From positions 930,001 through 994,000 of the forward strand of contig NZ_QXJI01000001.1 in the NCBI RefSeq assembly GCF_003586305.1: a DNA stretch of 64,000 nucleotides, given 5' to 3'. Under the pieces are notes generated by a model that was given only the letters and a program-made list of their open reading frames with translations, had not been told where the DNA came from and ran no database searches. Positions 17,200 to 25,424 of the stretch are shown piece after piece. Both the position numbers and the translations under genes were made by a program. Position 1 is the first letter of the stretch, and every line of letters starts with the position of its first letter. The DNA comes from Cognatilysobacter tabacisoli (GTDB taxonomy: Bacteria > Pseudomonadota > Gammaproteobacteria > Xanthomonadales > Xanthomonadaceae).

Positions 17200-19191
17200 G
17201 TGTGTGGAATCGCCGGCTTCACAGGACCCGACGTCGCGCCCGACCGCGCGCGCCCGCTGCTGGAGCGGATGATCCGCACGCTGGCCCACCGCGGCCCGGA
17301 CGGTTACGGCTTCCATACCGAGCCGGGCATCGGCCTGGCCCACGCGCGCCTGTCGATCATCGACCTGGCCACCGGCGACCAGCCGATCCACAACCCGCGC
17401 CGCACCGTGTGGACAGTGTTCAACGGCGAGATCTTCAACTTCGTCGAGCTGCGCGACGCGCTCGAGGCCGACGGCGCCGTGTTCTACACGCGCTCGGACA
17501 CCGAGGTCATCGTCCACCTGTACGACCGCTACGGCGACGCGTTCGTCGAGCACCTCAACGGCCAGTTCGCGATTGCGCTGTGGGACGGCGAGCGCCGCCG
17601 GCTGGTGCTCGCCCGCGACCGCGCCGGCATCCGCCCGCTGTACTTCACCCGCGAGGGCGGCCGCACGTGGTTCGCGTCCGAGGTCAAGGCGCTGCAGGCG
17701 GTCGTGCCGCAGACGGCGACGCTGGACCCGCTCGGCATCGCGCAGACGCTGACCTACTGGGCGCCCGCCGATCCGGACACGGTGTACGCCGGCGTGCGCA
17801 GCCTGCCGCCGGGCTGCGTGATGGCGATCGAGGCCGACGGCCGCGAACACACGCACCGTTACTGGGACTGGGAGTTCCCCGACGCGGCGGACACGTCGCC
17901 CGCGACCTTCCGCAGCGTCGAGCACGCCGCCGCCGAGCTGCGCGAACTGCTGATCGACGCAGTGCGCCTGCAGCTGCGCGCCGACGTGCCGGTCGGCGCG
18001 TACCTCAGCGGCGGATTGGACTCGTCGGGCATCGTCGCGCTGATCCGCGGATTCACTGACACGCCGGTGCGCACGTTCTCGGTCGCGTTCGAGGACGCCG
18101 AGTTCGACGAGAGCGCGCACCAGCAGCAGATGGTGCGGCATCTCGGCACCGAGCACACGACCCTGCACTGCACCGCGCGCGACATCGGCGAGGCGTTTCC
18201 GCGCTTCGTCCGACACGCCGAGGTGCCGGTGCTGCGCACCGCGCCGGTGCCGCTGATGCTGCTGGCCGGCGACGTGCGCCGCGCCGGCTACAAGGTCGTG
18301 CTGACCGGCGAAGGCGCCGACGAGGTGTTCGGCGGCTACGACCTGTTCAAGGAAGCCAAGGTCCGCCGGTTCTGGGCGCGCCAGCCGGATTCGACGTGGC
18401 GCCCGCGCCTGCTCGAACGCCTGTACGGCTACCTCGGCAACTCGCCGGTGCGCAGCCCGGCGTTCGCGCAGTCGTTCTTCGGCCAGGGCCGCGAGTACCT
18501 CGACCGCCCGGTGTTCGCGCACGTGCCGCGCTGGACCACATCGATGCGCGCGCTCGGACTGCTGTCGCCGGACGTCCGTGCGCAGCTGCGCGACTGGAAC
18601 CCGTTCGACGCCTACGAGGCGACGCTGCCGGCCGGGATCATGGGCTGGAGCCCGATCGCGCGCGACCAGTACGTCGAAGCGAAGTCGCTGCTGGCCGGAT
18701 ACCTGCTGGCCGCGCAGGGCGACCGCGTGGCGATGGCCAACTCGATCGAGGGCCGTTTCCCATACCTGGACCACCGCCTGATCGAATTCGCCGCCAAGCT
18801 CCCGCCGAGCTACAAGATCCGCGGCCTCGACGAAAAATACCTGCTCCGCCGCGCGCTCGTCGGCCTGCTGCCGGCCGACATCCTGCAGCGGACCAAGCAG
18901 CCGTACCGCGCGCCGGACAGCCGCAGCTTCTTCGTCGACGGCGCGCCGCTGGACTACGTCGCCGAGCTGATGGGCGCCGACGCGCTGCGCGAGGCCGGCC
19001 TGTTCGACGCCGCCGCGGTCGGCCGACTGTTCGACAAGTGCCGGAGCGGGCGCGCGACCGGCTTCGCCGACAACCAGGCCTTCGTCGGCGTGCTGTCGAC
19101 GATGCTGCTGCACCGCCAACTGCGCGACCGCGCCTCGCCCGCCGACGGCCCTGCCGTCGCGGCCGCGGTGCCGGCGCTGGCCGTCGCCTGA
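17200..19191 (+). CDS. Asparagine synthetase B-like amidotransferase of the glycan locus
   Basis: 663 residues from GTG at 17200, preceded by AGGGAGC. After removal of Met, Cys2 (VCGIAGF) is the Ntn glutaminase nucleophile; AHRGPDGYG and FNGEIFN complete that domain. The synthetase domain has the PP-loop SGGLDSSG near residue 270 and GEGADEVFGGYD. The family transfers glutamine-derived ammonia to an adenylated carboxylate. Homologues in exosortase-type glycan loci are thought to amidate a uronic acid or similar sugar, which fits better here than asparagine biosynthesis, since a second AsnB lies at 50058-52001. The specific substrate is inference. Confidence 0.88.
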   Translation: MCGIAGFTGPDVAPDRARPLLERMIRTLAHRGPDGYGFHTEPGIGLAHARLSIIDLATGDQPIHNPRRTVWTVFNGEIFNFVELRDALEADGAVFYTRSDTEVIVHLYDRYGDAFVEHLNGQFAIALWDGERRRLVLARDRAGIRPLYFTREGGRTWFASEVKALQAVVPQTATLDPLGIAQTLTYWAPADPDTVYAGVRSLPPGCVMAIEADGREHTHRYWDWEFPDAADTSPATFRSVEHAAAELRELLIDAVRLQLRADVPVGAYLSGGLDSSGIVALIRGFTDTPVRTFSVAFEDAEFDESAHQQQMVRHLGTEHTTLHCTARDIGEAFPRFVRHAEVPVLRTAPVPLMLLAGDVRRAGYKVVLTGEGADEVFGGYDLFKEAKVRRFWARQPDSTWRPRLLERLYGYLGNSPVRSPAFAQSFFGQGREYLDRPVFAHVPRWTTSMRALGLLSPDVRAQLRDWNPFDAYEATLPAGIMGWSPIARDQYVEAKSLLAGYLLAAQGDRVAMANSIEGRFPYLDHRLIEFAAKLPPSYKIRGLDEKYLLRRALVGLLPADILQRTKQPYRAPDSRSFFVDGAPLDYVAELMGADALREAGLFDAAAVGRLFDKCRSGRATGFADNQAFVGVLSTMLLHRQLRDRASPADGPAVAAAVPALAVA

Positions 19192-19207
19192 CCGGGGCCG
19201 CGCGACG

Positions 19208-20137
19208 ATGCATTGGCAGCTCAAGGGACTGGTGCAGAAAGTGGTCGGCGCGATGCCGGCCGGCGTGACCCTCAACTACTGGCTGCAGCGGCGCTTCGGC
19301 GGGCTGCGCGATTTCCCCGGCGAGTTCGCCAGCAAGGTCGAGGACTGGACCATCATGACCCGGCACCTGCGCGATGCCGGGCGTTCGCTGACCGGTGCGC
19401 GGCTGCTGGAAATCGGCACCGGCTGGTACCCGACGTTTCCGCTGGCCTGCTACCTCGCCGGGGCGCGGCAGGTCAGCACGTTCGACCTCAACCGCCACCT
19501 GAAGCCGGAGCTGACGCGCGCGTGCATCGCGCTGCTCGGCGAGCATCTGCCCACCATCGCCGCCGAAGCGGGCGAGCCGCTGGCCGAGGTCGAGCGCCGC
19601 TACGCCGTCCTGGCCGCACACCCCGATCCGGCCGGCGACCCGACCGGCGCCACCGGCGGCGTCGTCCACTACCGCGCGCCGGCGGACGCCACGCGCACCG
19701 GGCTGCCGGCCGCGAGCGTCGACGTGGTGTTCTCCAACAGCGTGCTCGAGCACGTGCCGCCGGACGTGATCCGCGCGCTGTACGACGAGAGCCGCCGGGT
19801 GCTGTCACCGGGCGGGCTGATGTTCCACTCGGTCAACTGCGGCGACCACTACGCCTACGTCGACCGCCGGATCAACCAGCTCAACTACCTCCGGTACCCC
19901 GACCGCGCCTGGGCGTTCTGGAACAACCGGCTGCTGTACCAGAACCGCCTGCGCGCCCACCGGTTCGTCGACGACGCCGTCGACGCGGGCTTCGACATCG
20001 TGCTGAACACCGCGAATGCGCGGCCCGAGCGCCTGCAGCAGCTGCGCGCGCTGAAGATCGCCCCGCAGTTCGCCGCGATCGCGCCGGAGCAGCTGTGCAT
20101 CACCAGCGTCGACTTCATCGGCCGCGTGCCGGCCTGA
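19208..20137 (+). CDS. Class I SAM-dependent methyltransferase
   Basis: 309 residues. The SAM-binding motif is LLEIGTGWYPTFPL followed by TFDLNRHL, with post-motif VDVVFSNSVLEHVPPDVI and SRRVLSPGGLMFHSVN. The variant ExGTGW in place of ExGxGxG is seen in methyltransferases of polysaccharide loci. It starts 16 bases after the AsnB-like gene and is probably cotranscribed with it. The product methylates an unknown acceptor, plausibly a sugar of the glycan. Confidence 0.85.
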   Translation: MHWQLKGLVQKVVGAMPAGVTLNYWLQRRFGGLRDFPGEFASKVEDWTIMTRHLRDAGRSLTGARLLEIGTGWYPTFPLACYLAGARQVSTFDLNRHLKPELTRACIALLGEHLPTIAAEAGEPLAEVERRYAVLAAHPDPAGDPTGATGGVVHYRAPADATRTGLPAASVDVVFSNSVLEHVPPDVIRALYDESRRVLSPGGLMFHSVNCGDHYAYVDRRINQLNYLRYPDRAWAFWNNRLLYQNRLRAHRFVDDAVDAGFDIVLNTANARPERLQQLRALKIAPQFAAIAPEQLCITSVDFIGRVPA

Positions 20138-20158
20138 TCGCCTGCCGCTGCGGTCCGG

Positions 20159-21406
20159 TCAGCGCGCGGCCGCCTCGTCCCTGGCCGCCTTGTCCGGCGC
20201 CGCCCGGTGAGTCGCCGCCCCATCCACCACGGCCGCGGCCACCGGACCGAGCCGCAGCACCTTGCCGTCGGGCGCATCGGCATCGACCAGCAGGTACAGC
20301 GCGCGGTCCGGGCCCTCGCGCACGTCGCGGATGCGCTGCTTGCGCTCGCCGAGCAGGCGCTCCTCGCCGACGATGCGGTCGCCGTCGAGTTCGAGCCGGA
20401 TCAGCTCGTGCGTGGCCAGCGCGCCGAGGAACAGGTTGCCGCGCCACTGCGGCAGGGCCTCGCCGGTGTAGAACGCCATCCCGCTGAGGCCCGGCGACAC
20501 CGGCCACACGTGGTGCGGTGCCTCCATGCCGTCGGCGCTGGCGCCGACCGAGCCGGGCACCGCCGATCCGCTGTAGTCCTTGCCGTGGGTGATCACCGGC
20601 CAGCCGTAGTTGCGCCCGGCGTCGGGGATGTTCAGCTCGTCGCCGCCCATCGGCCCGTGCTCGCTGGTCCACAGCCGCCGCGTGACCGGGTGCAGCGCTG
20701 CACCCTGCATGTTGCGGTGGCCGTACGACCAGATTTCCGGCCGGGCGTCGTTGCCGACGAACGGGTTGTCGTCGGGCACGCCGCCGTCGGCGCGGATGCG
20801 CACGAGCTTGCCCTGCAGCTTGTCGAGCTGTTGCGCGGTCTCGGCCACGCGGTTGTCGCCCTGCGTCACCCACAGCAGGCCGCCGTCACCGAACACCAGC
20901 CGCGAACCGACGTGCGTGCCGCTCGACAGCTTCGGTTCCTGCCGGTAGATCACCTCCACCGACTCGAGCGCGTCGTCGCCCAGTCGCCCGCGCAGCACCG
21001 CGGTGCCGGCCTTGTTGCCGCGCAGGCTGGGCTCGGCGAACGACAGGTAGACGAGGCCATCGCGGGCGAAGTCGGGCGAAACGGCGACGTCGAGCAGGCC
21101 GGCCTGGCCGTCGACGAAGATCGACGGCAGGCCGCCCAGCGGCGCCGACACCGCGCCGTCGCGGATGCGGCGCAGGCGGCCCGGCCGCTCGGTGACCAGC
21201 ATCGAGCCGTCGGGCAGGAAGGCCAGGCTCCACGGGCGGTCCAGCCCGGTCACGACCTCGGTCAGCGCGACCGCTCCGAGCCGCGTCGCCACCTCCACCG
21301 GTGCCGTCGCGACCACGGTCGGCGCGGCGGCCGGCGCCGGCGGCGGCGCGTGGCGTTCGCAGCCGGCGGCGCATGCCGCGATGAGGATCCAGCCTGCCAG
21401 TCGCAT
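20159..21406 (-). CDS. PQQ-dependent sugar dehydrogenase family lipoprotein (YliI/Asd-like)
   Basis: 415 residues. An N-terminal signal with lipobox-like AACAAGC (Cys at about residue 16) predicts a lipid anchor. The body is a beta-propeller of the soluble aldose sugar dehydrogenase type: GLDRPWSLAFLPDG, ERPGRLRRI, GDGGLLWVTQGDN, SYGHRNMQG, and EHGPMGGDELN with GRNYGWP. Such enzymes oxidise aldoses in the periplasm with PQQ. It is convergent with the methyltransferase gene and divergent from the carrier-protein operon. Whether it acts on the locus glycan or simply lies here is unknown. Confidence 0.88.
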   Translation of the reverse strand: MRLAGWILIAACAAGCERHAPPPAPAAAPTVVATAPVEVATRLGAVALTEVVTGLDRPWSLAFLPDGSMLVTERPGRLRRIRDGAVSAPLGGLPSIFVDGQAGLLDVAVSPDFARDGLVYLSFAEPSLRGNKAGTAVLRGRLGDDALESVEVIYRQEPKLSSGTHVGSRLVFGDGGLLWVTQGDNRVAETAQQLDKLQGKLVRIRADGGVPDDNPFVGNDARPEIWSYGHRNMQGAALHPVTRRLWTSEHGPMGGDELNIPDAGRNYGWPVITHGKDYSGSAVPGSVGASADGMEAPHHVWPVSPGLSGMAFYTGEALPQWRGNLFLGALATHELIRLELDGDRIVGEERLLGERKQRIRDVREGPDRALYLLVDADAPDGKVLRLGPVAAAVVDGAATHRAAPDKAARDEAAAR

Positions 21407-21575
21407 GAACGGACTCCATTGGTTGGATGCGCGCGATGGTAGCGAAACCCCGGCGCGCCAGCGGTGCGCGGGTTACTCCGCGCGCGTGGGTGCTGTCCTG
21501 CAAACGCAGCCCGCCGCGTTTATCAGCCATGGGAGCGCGGCACCGTCCGCGCGTACAGGAATCGGGGCACGGACC

Positions 21576-21824
21576 ATGGACCAGCGCAAGCAGATCAAGA
21601 GCTACATCCTCACCAACTTCCTGTTCTCGGACGACGACAGCGCCATCGCCGACGGCGATTCGCTGATCCGCAATGGGGTCATCGATTCCACCGGCTTCGC
21701 CGAACTGGTCTTCCATCTCGAGGACGTGTTCGCGTTCTCAGTGACCGACGAGGAAATGATCCCGGCGAACTTCGATTCGATCGATTCGATCGACGCGTTC
21801 GTGGCGCGCAAGCGCGCCGGCTGA
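21576..21824 (+). CDS. Acyl carrier protein
   Basis: 82 residues, acidic and small. GVIDSTGFAELVFHLED contains the phosphopantetheine attachment Ser at about residue 38 (the usual DSL is DST here), followed by the recognition helix. The gene is not the fatty-acid acpP: it has no fab neighbours and opens a four-gene operon with an AMP-ligase, an NadE-like protein and a GNAT-like protein. It most likely carries a dedicated acyl or aminoacyl group loaded by the ligase 9 bases downstream. Confidence 0.9.
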   Translation: MDQRKQIKSYILTNFLFSDDDSAIADGDSLIRNGVIDSTGFAELVFHLEDVFAFSVTDEEMIPANFDSIDSIDAFVARKRAG

Positions 21825-21832
21825 GCGGCGGC

Positions 21833-23332
21833 ATGGCCACCCTGGCCTCCCGGGTTGCGCAGGTCGTCGCCGACGGCGCCGACCGCATCGCGATTGCCGA
21901 CGGCGAACGGCGCTGCAGCTACGGCCAATTCTGGGCGCAGGCGCGCACGCTCGCCGCGCAGTTGCGGTCGGCCGGGCTGACGCCGGGCGACCGGGTCGCG
22001 ATCGTGCTGCCGAACCGGATCGAAGCGGCCACCGCGGTGTACGGCACCTGGCTGGCCGGGGGCGTGGCCGTGCCGCTGAACGCACAGGCGCGCGCACGCG
22101 ACTTCGCCCCGTGGCTGCGGCACTGCGACGCGCGCGTGATCGTTCACGAACACGACAACGTCGACGTCGCCAAGGCGCTGCAGGCCCTCGACGCGCCGCC
22201 GCACGCGATCGCGCTCGAGGCCGACAGCGGCTTCGTCGACCGGCTCGGCGACAGCCACGGCGTGCGCACCCCGGACGACCCGGCCGCCGTCGCGCTGATC
22301 CTCTACACGTCCGGCACCACGGGCGCGCCGAAGGGCGTCACGCTGAGCCACGGCAACCTGCTCGCGAACGCCGAGGCGGTGGTCGGCTACCTCGGTCTCG
22401 GGCCCGACGACAGCGTGCTCGACGTGCTCCCGTTCTACTACGCGTACGGCGCGTCGGTGCTGCACACGCACCTGATGTGCGGCGCGCGCGTCGTGTTGGC
22501 GCCGAGCATGCTGTTCCCACACCTGGTCGTCGACGCGCTGCGGCGCGAACGGGTGACTGGCTTTTCGGCGGTACCGTCGACATTTGCGCTGCTGCTCGAC
22601 CGAGGCCATCTCGACGCGCTCAAGGCACCGGCGCTGCGCTACCTGACCCAAGCCGGCGGCGCGATGAGCCCGGCGCTGACCCGTCGCGTGCGCGACGCCC
22701 TGCCCGGGCCGCGGCTGTTCGTGATGTACGGGCAGACCGAAGCCACGTCGCGGCTGACCTACCTGTCGCCCGAGCGGCTCGACGACAAGCCGGGCTCGGT
22801 GGGGCGGGCGCTCACCGGCGTCGAGATCGCGGTGCTGCGCGAAGACGGACGACCCGCTTCGATCGACGAAGAAGGCGAAGTCTGCGCGCGCGGGCCCAAC
22901 GTCATGCTCGGCTACTGGCACAGCCCCGACGCGACCGCCGCCGCGCTGCGCGACGGCTGGCTGCACACCGGCGACCTTGGCCGGCTCGACGCCGACGGCG
23001 ACCTGTTCTTGGCCGGCCGGCGCAGCGACATGATCAAGACCGGCGCGCACCGGGTGAACCCGGCCGACGTCGAGGAAGCCATCGCCGAGCTGCCGTGGGT
23101 GATCGAGGCGGCCGTCGTCGGCATCGACGACGCGGTCCTCGGCCAGGTCATCATGGCGTGCGTCGTGGTCAGCGACCTGCCCGACCGCGCCGACGATCGC
23201 ATCCGCGCGCACTGCCGCGCCCAGCTGGCGCCGTACAAGGTGCCCAAGTTCGTCCAGTTCATCGATGCCCTGCCGCGCACCGCGTCCGGCAAGGTTCGCC
23301 GCATCCAGTTGACGGAAACCCAACTCCCATGA
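21833..23332 (+). CDS. AMP-dependent acyl-CoA/acyl-ACP ligase
   Basis: 499 residues, full length for the adenylate-forming family. Core motif A3 is LILYTSGTTGAPKGVTLSH at about 156-174; VMYGQTEAT is A5, HTGDLGRLD is A7, and the C-terminal TASGKVRR carries the catalytic Lys. It should activate a carboxylic acid as the adenylate and pass it to CoA or, given the adjacent carrier protein, to phosphopantetheine. It resembles ligases associated with exosortase A loci. The stop overlaps the next start (ATGA). Confidence 0.9.
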   Translation: MATLASRVAQVVADGADRIAIADGERRCSYGQFWAQARTLAAQLRSAGLTPGDRVAIVLPNRIEAATAVYGTWLAGGVAVPLNAQARARDFAPWLRHCDARVIVHEHDNVDVAKALQALDAPPHAIALEADSGFVDRLGDSHGVRTPDDPAAVALILYTSGTTGAPKGVTLSHGNLLANAEAVVGYLGLGPDDSVLDVLPFYYAYGASVLHTHLMCGARVVLAPSMLFPHLVVDALRRERVTGFSAVPSTFALLLDRGHLDALKAPALRYLTQAGGAMSPALTRRVRDALPGPRLFVMYGQTEATSRLTYLSPERLDDKPGSVGRALTGVEIAVLREDGRPASIDEEGEVCARGPNVMLGYWHSPDATAAALRDGWLHTGDLGRLDADGDLFLAGRRSDMIKTGAHRVNPADVEEAIAELPWVIEAAVVGIDDAVLGQVIMACVVVSDLPDRADDRIRAHCRAQLAPYKVPKFVQFIDALPRTASGKVRRIQLTETQLP

Positions 23333-24339
23333 GCGCCGTTCCCATGCCCCCGTCCCGCCCGTTCGACCGCACCGTCCTCGACCTCGACTACGCCGCCGCG
23401 GCCGACCGCATCTGCGAGCGCCTGCGCGAGATCACCGCGCGCCAGCTGCACCGTCGCGGGCTTGTGGTGGCGATTTCCGGCGGCATCGACAGCTCGGTCA
23501 GCTGCGCGCTGGCCGTGCGCGCGCTCGGGCCCGAGAGGGTGTTCACCCTGATCCTGCCTGAGCGCGACTCATCCGATGACAGCGCCCAGCGGGCGCACAT
23601 CCTCGCCGAGCACCTCGGCGTGCGCACCGAGACCGTCGACATCGCGCCGGCGCTGGAGGCGATCGGCTGCTACCGCGCGCGCGACGCCGCGGTGCGCGCG
23701 ACCCTGCCCGAGTACGGCGACGGCTGGCGGTTCAAGATCGTCATCGACGGCGGGCTCGAGGGGCGCTTCAACCGGTTCAAGCTCGTCGCCGAGGACCCGT
23801 CCGGCGAGACGGTCGTGCGCAACCTCGGCCTCAACGAGTACCTGACCATCGTCGCGGCGACCAACTTCAAGCAGCGCCTGCGCAAGACGCTCGAGTACTT
23901 CCACGCCGACCGGCTGAACTATGCCGTGGTCGGCACGCCGAACCGGCTCGAGTACGACCAGGGGTTTTTCGTCAAGAACGGCGACGGCTCGGCCGACGTC
24001 AAGCCGATTGCGCACCTGTACAAGTCGCAGGTCTACGGCATGGCGCGGTTCCTCGGCCTGCCCGCGCGCGTGTGCGACGCCACGCCGACCACCGACACCT
24101 ACAGCCTCAGCCAGGGCCAGGACGAGTTCTACTTCGCCCTGCCGTACGCGCAGATGGACCTGGCGCTGTGGGCGCTGAACCACGACGTGCCGGCCGCGGA
24201 GCTGGCGCGCGAGCTCGGCATCACCGAGTCGCAGGCGCAGGGCGTCTACGACGACATCGCGAACAAACGCCGCACGACGCGCTACCTGCACGCCGCGCCG
24301 GTGCTGGTCGAGCCGGTGACGGAGCTCGCGCACGCATGA
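23329..24339 (+). CDS. NAD synthetase-like (NadE-like) PP-loop amide ligase
   Basis: 336 residues without a glutaminase/nitrilase domain, so it would use free ammonia or ammonia from another source. The PP-loop is SGGIDSS at 50-56; GTPNRLEYDQGFF at about 202-214 and KNGDGSADVKPI match the NadE GTxNxxE and GDG..D..PI motifs. Between these blocks (about 118-172) there is extra sequence that I do not recognise from classical NadE. The gene is locked by ATGA overlaps between the ACP ligase and the GNAT-like gene, so it may amidate an activated acid other than deamido-NAD. True NAD synthesis remains possible. Confidence 0.8.
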   Translation: MSAVPMPPSRPFDRTVLDLDYAAAADRICERLREITARQLHRRGLVVAISGGIDSSVSCALAVRALGPERVFTLILPERDSSDDSAQRAHILAEHLGVRTETVDIAPALEAIGCYRARDAAVRATLPEYGDGWRFKIVIDGGLEGRFNRFKLVAEDPSGETVVRNLGLNEYLTIVAATNFKQRLRKTLEYFHADRLNYAVVGTPNRLEYDQGFFVKNGDGSADVKPIAHLYKSQVYGMARFLGLPARVCDATPTTDTYSLSQGQDEFYFALPYAQMDLALWALNHDVPAAELARELGITESQAQGVYDDIANKRRTTRYLHAAPVLVEPVTELAHA

Positions 24340-25394
24340 ACGCGGCGGCCCCGCCGCCCACCTACTCGATCCACGAGGGCAACGCCCTGCTGGACCGCAG
24401 TTCGGTGCTGGCGATCTGGGACGGCAGCCTCGGCCAGGCCGAGCGCATGCGCGCCAAGTACGACTGGTTCTACCTGCACGCGCCCGGCGGCCCGCCGCTG
24501 ATGCAGCTGCTGCGCCACGAGCCCGACGAGAGTTGGGTTGGCACCTGCGCGGCCGGCCGGCGCCGCATGCTCTGGCGCGGACGCGAGATCCAGGCGGGCG
24601 TGCTCGTCGACCTCGCCGTCAGCGCCGCGCACCGCTCGCTCGGACCGGCGCTGATGCTGCAGCAGCGCCTGATCGCCGCGGCCCGGAGCGAACTCGACGT
24701 GCTGTACGGGTTCCCCAACCCGAAGGCCGCGCCGGTGTTCAAGCGCATCGGCTACCGCCCGTTCGGCGACCTGGTCCGCTTCGCCCGCGTGCTGCGGCAC
24801 CGCCGCTACCTCGAGCTGCGCCTGCCCCCATGGCTGGCGGCTCCTGCCGGCGCGTTGCTCGATGCCGCGTTCGCGCTGCGCGACGGCGTGCGACGCTGGA
24901 CCGGTCCGGCGCTGCGGTCGCGCTGGAGCGCAGAGGCCGATCCGCGCATGGACACGCTGTGGAACGCCTCCGCGCCCGAGGACGCGCTGACCGCGGTGCG
25001 CGACGCGCGCCACGTGCGCTGGCGCTTCGACCACGCGCCGATCGCGACCACCCGACACCTGCTCGTGACCGACCGCGACGACCGCCACCTGCTGGCCTGG
25101 TTCGCGACGCAGGTCGAAGGCGACGCGCTGCTGGTCCGCGACTTCTGGTCCGAGGACGCCTCCGCTGCGGTCGGCATGCACTACGTCGACGCGCTGCTGC
25201 AGGCCGCGCGCAAGGCCGGCCACGCCTCGGTGTCTGTCGAGATCGCCGCGCGCGAGTCGCGCCTGGCCACGTGGCGCGCCCGCGGCTTCGTCCTGCGCAG
25301 CCGTCGCACCGTGTTCGGCATGCAGCGCGACGAGGCGGACCACCCGATTGCCCACGACGACCTCTACCTGACCGCCGCCGACGAAGACGAGTAG
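24336..25394 (+). CDS. GNAT-like N-acyltransferase of the ACP cassette
   Basis: 352 residues. The N-terminal half resembles a GNAT fold: VLVDLAVSAAHRSLGPALMLQQRLI (acyl-CoA-binding R/QxxGx-like loop) and YGFPNPKAAPVFKRIGYRP. The C-terminal half looks like a second, weaker GNAT repeat (LLVTDRDDRHLLAWFATQ and VSVEIAARESRLATWRARGF), so a two-domain arrangement as in some FemAB/GNAT relatives is possible. The start overlaps the NadE-like stop (ATGA). Transfer of the carrier-bound acyl group to an amino sugar is a reasonable inference. Confidence 0.7.
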   Translation: MNAAAPPPTYSIHEGNALLDRSSVLAIWDGSLGQAERMRAKYDWFYLHAPGGPPLMQLLRHEPDESWVGTCAAGRRRMLWRGREIQAGVLVDLAVSAAHRSLGPALMLQQRLIAAARSELDVLYGFPNPKAAPVFKRIGYRPFGDLVRFARVLRHRRYLELRLPPWLAAPAGALLDAAFALRDGVRRWTGPALRSRWSAEADPRMDTLWNASAPEDALTAVRDARHVRWRFDHAPIATTRHLLVTDRDDRHLLAWFATQVEGDALLVRDFWSEDASAAVGMHYVDALLQAARKAGHASVSVEIAARESRLATWRARGFVLRSRRTVFGMQRDEADHPIAHDDLYLTAADEDE

Positions 25395-25424
25395 CCGCGG
25401 CGGGAACCGGACCCCAGTGGCTCC

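Noticed and set aside
16825-19275. 816-codon minus-strand open frame over the glycosyltransferase and AsnB-like genes
   Set aside because: The composition is shadow-like (HRV/QRR-rich) and the plus strand has complete catalytic motifs throughout.
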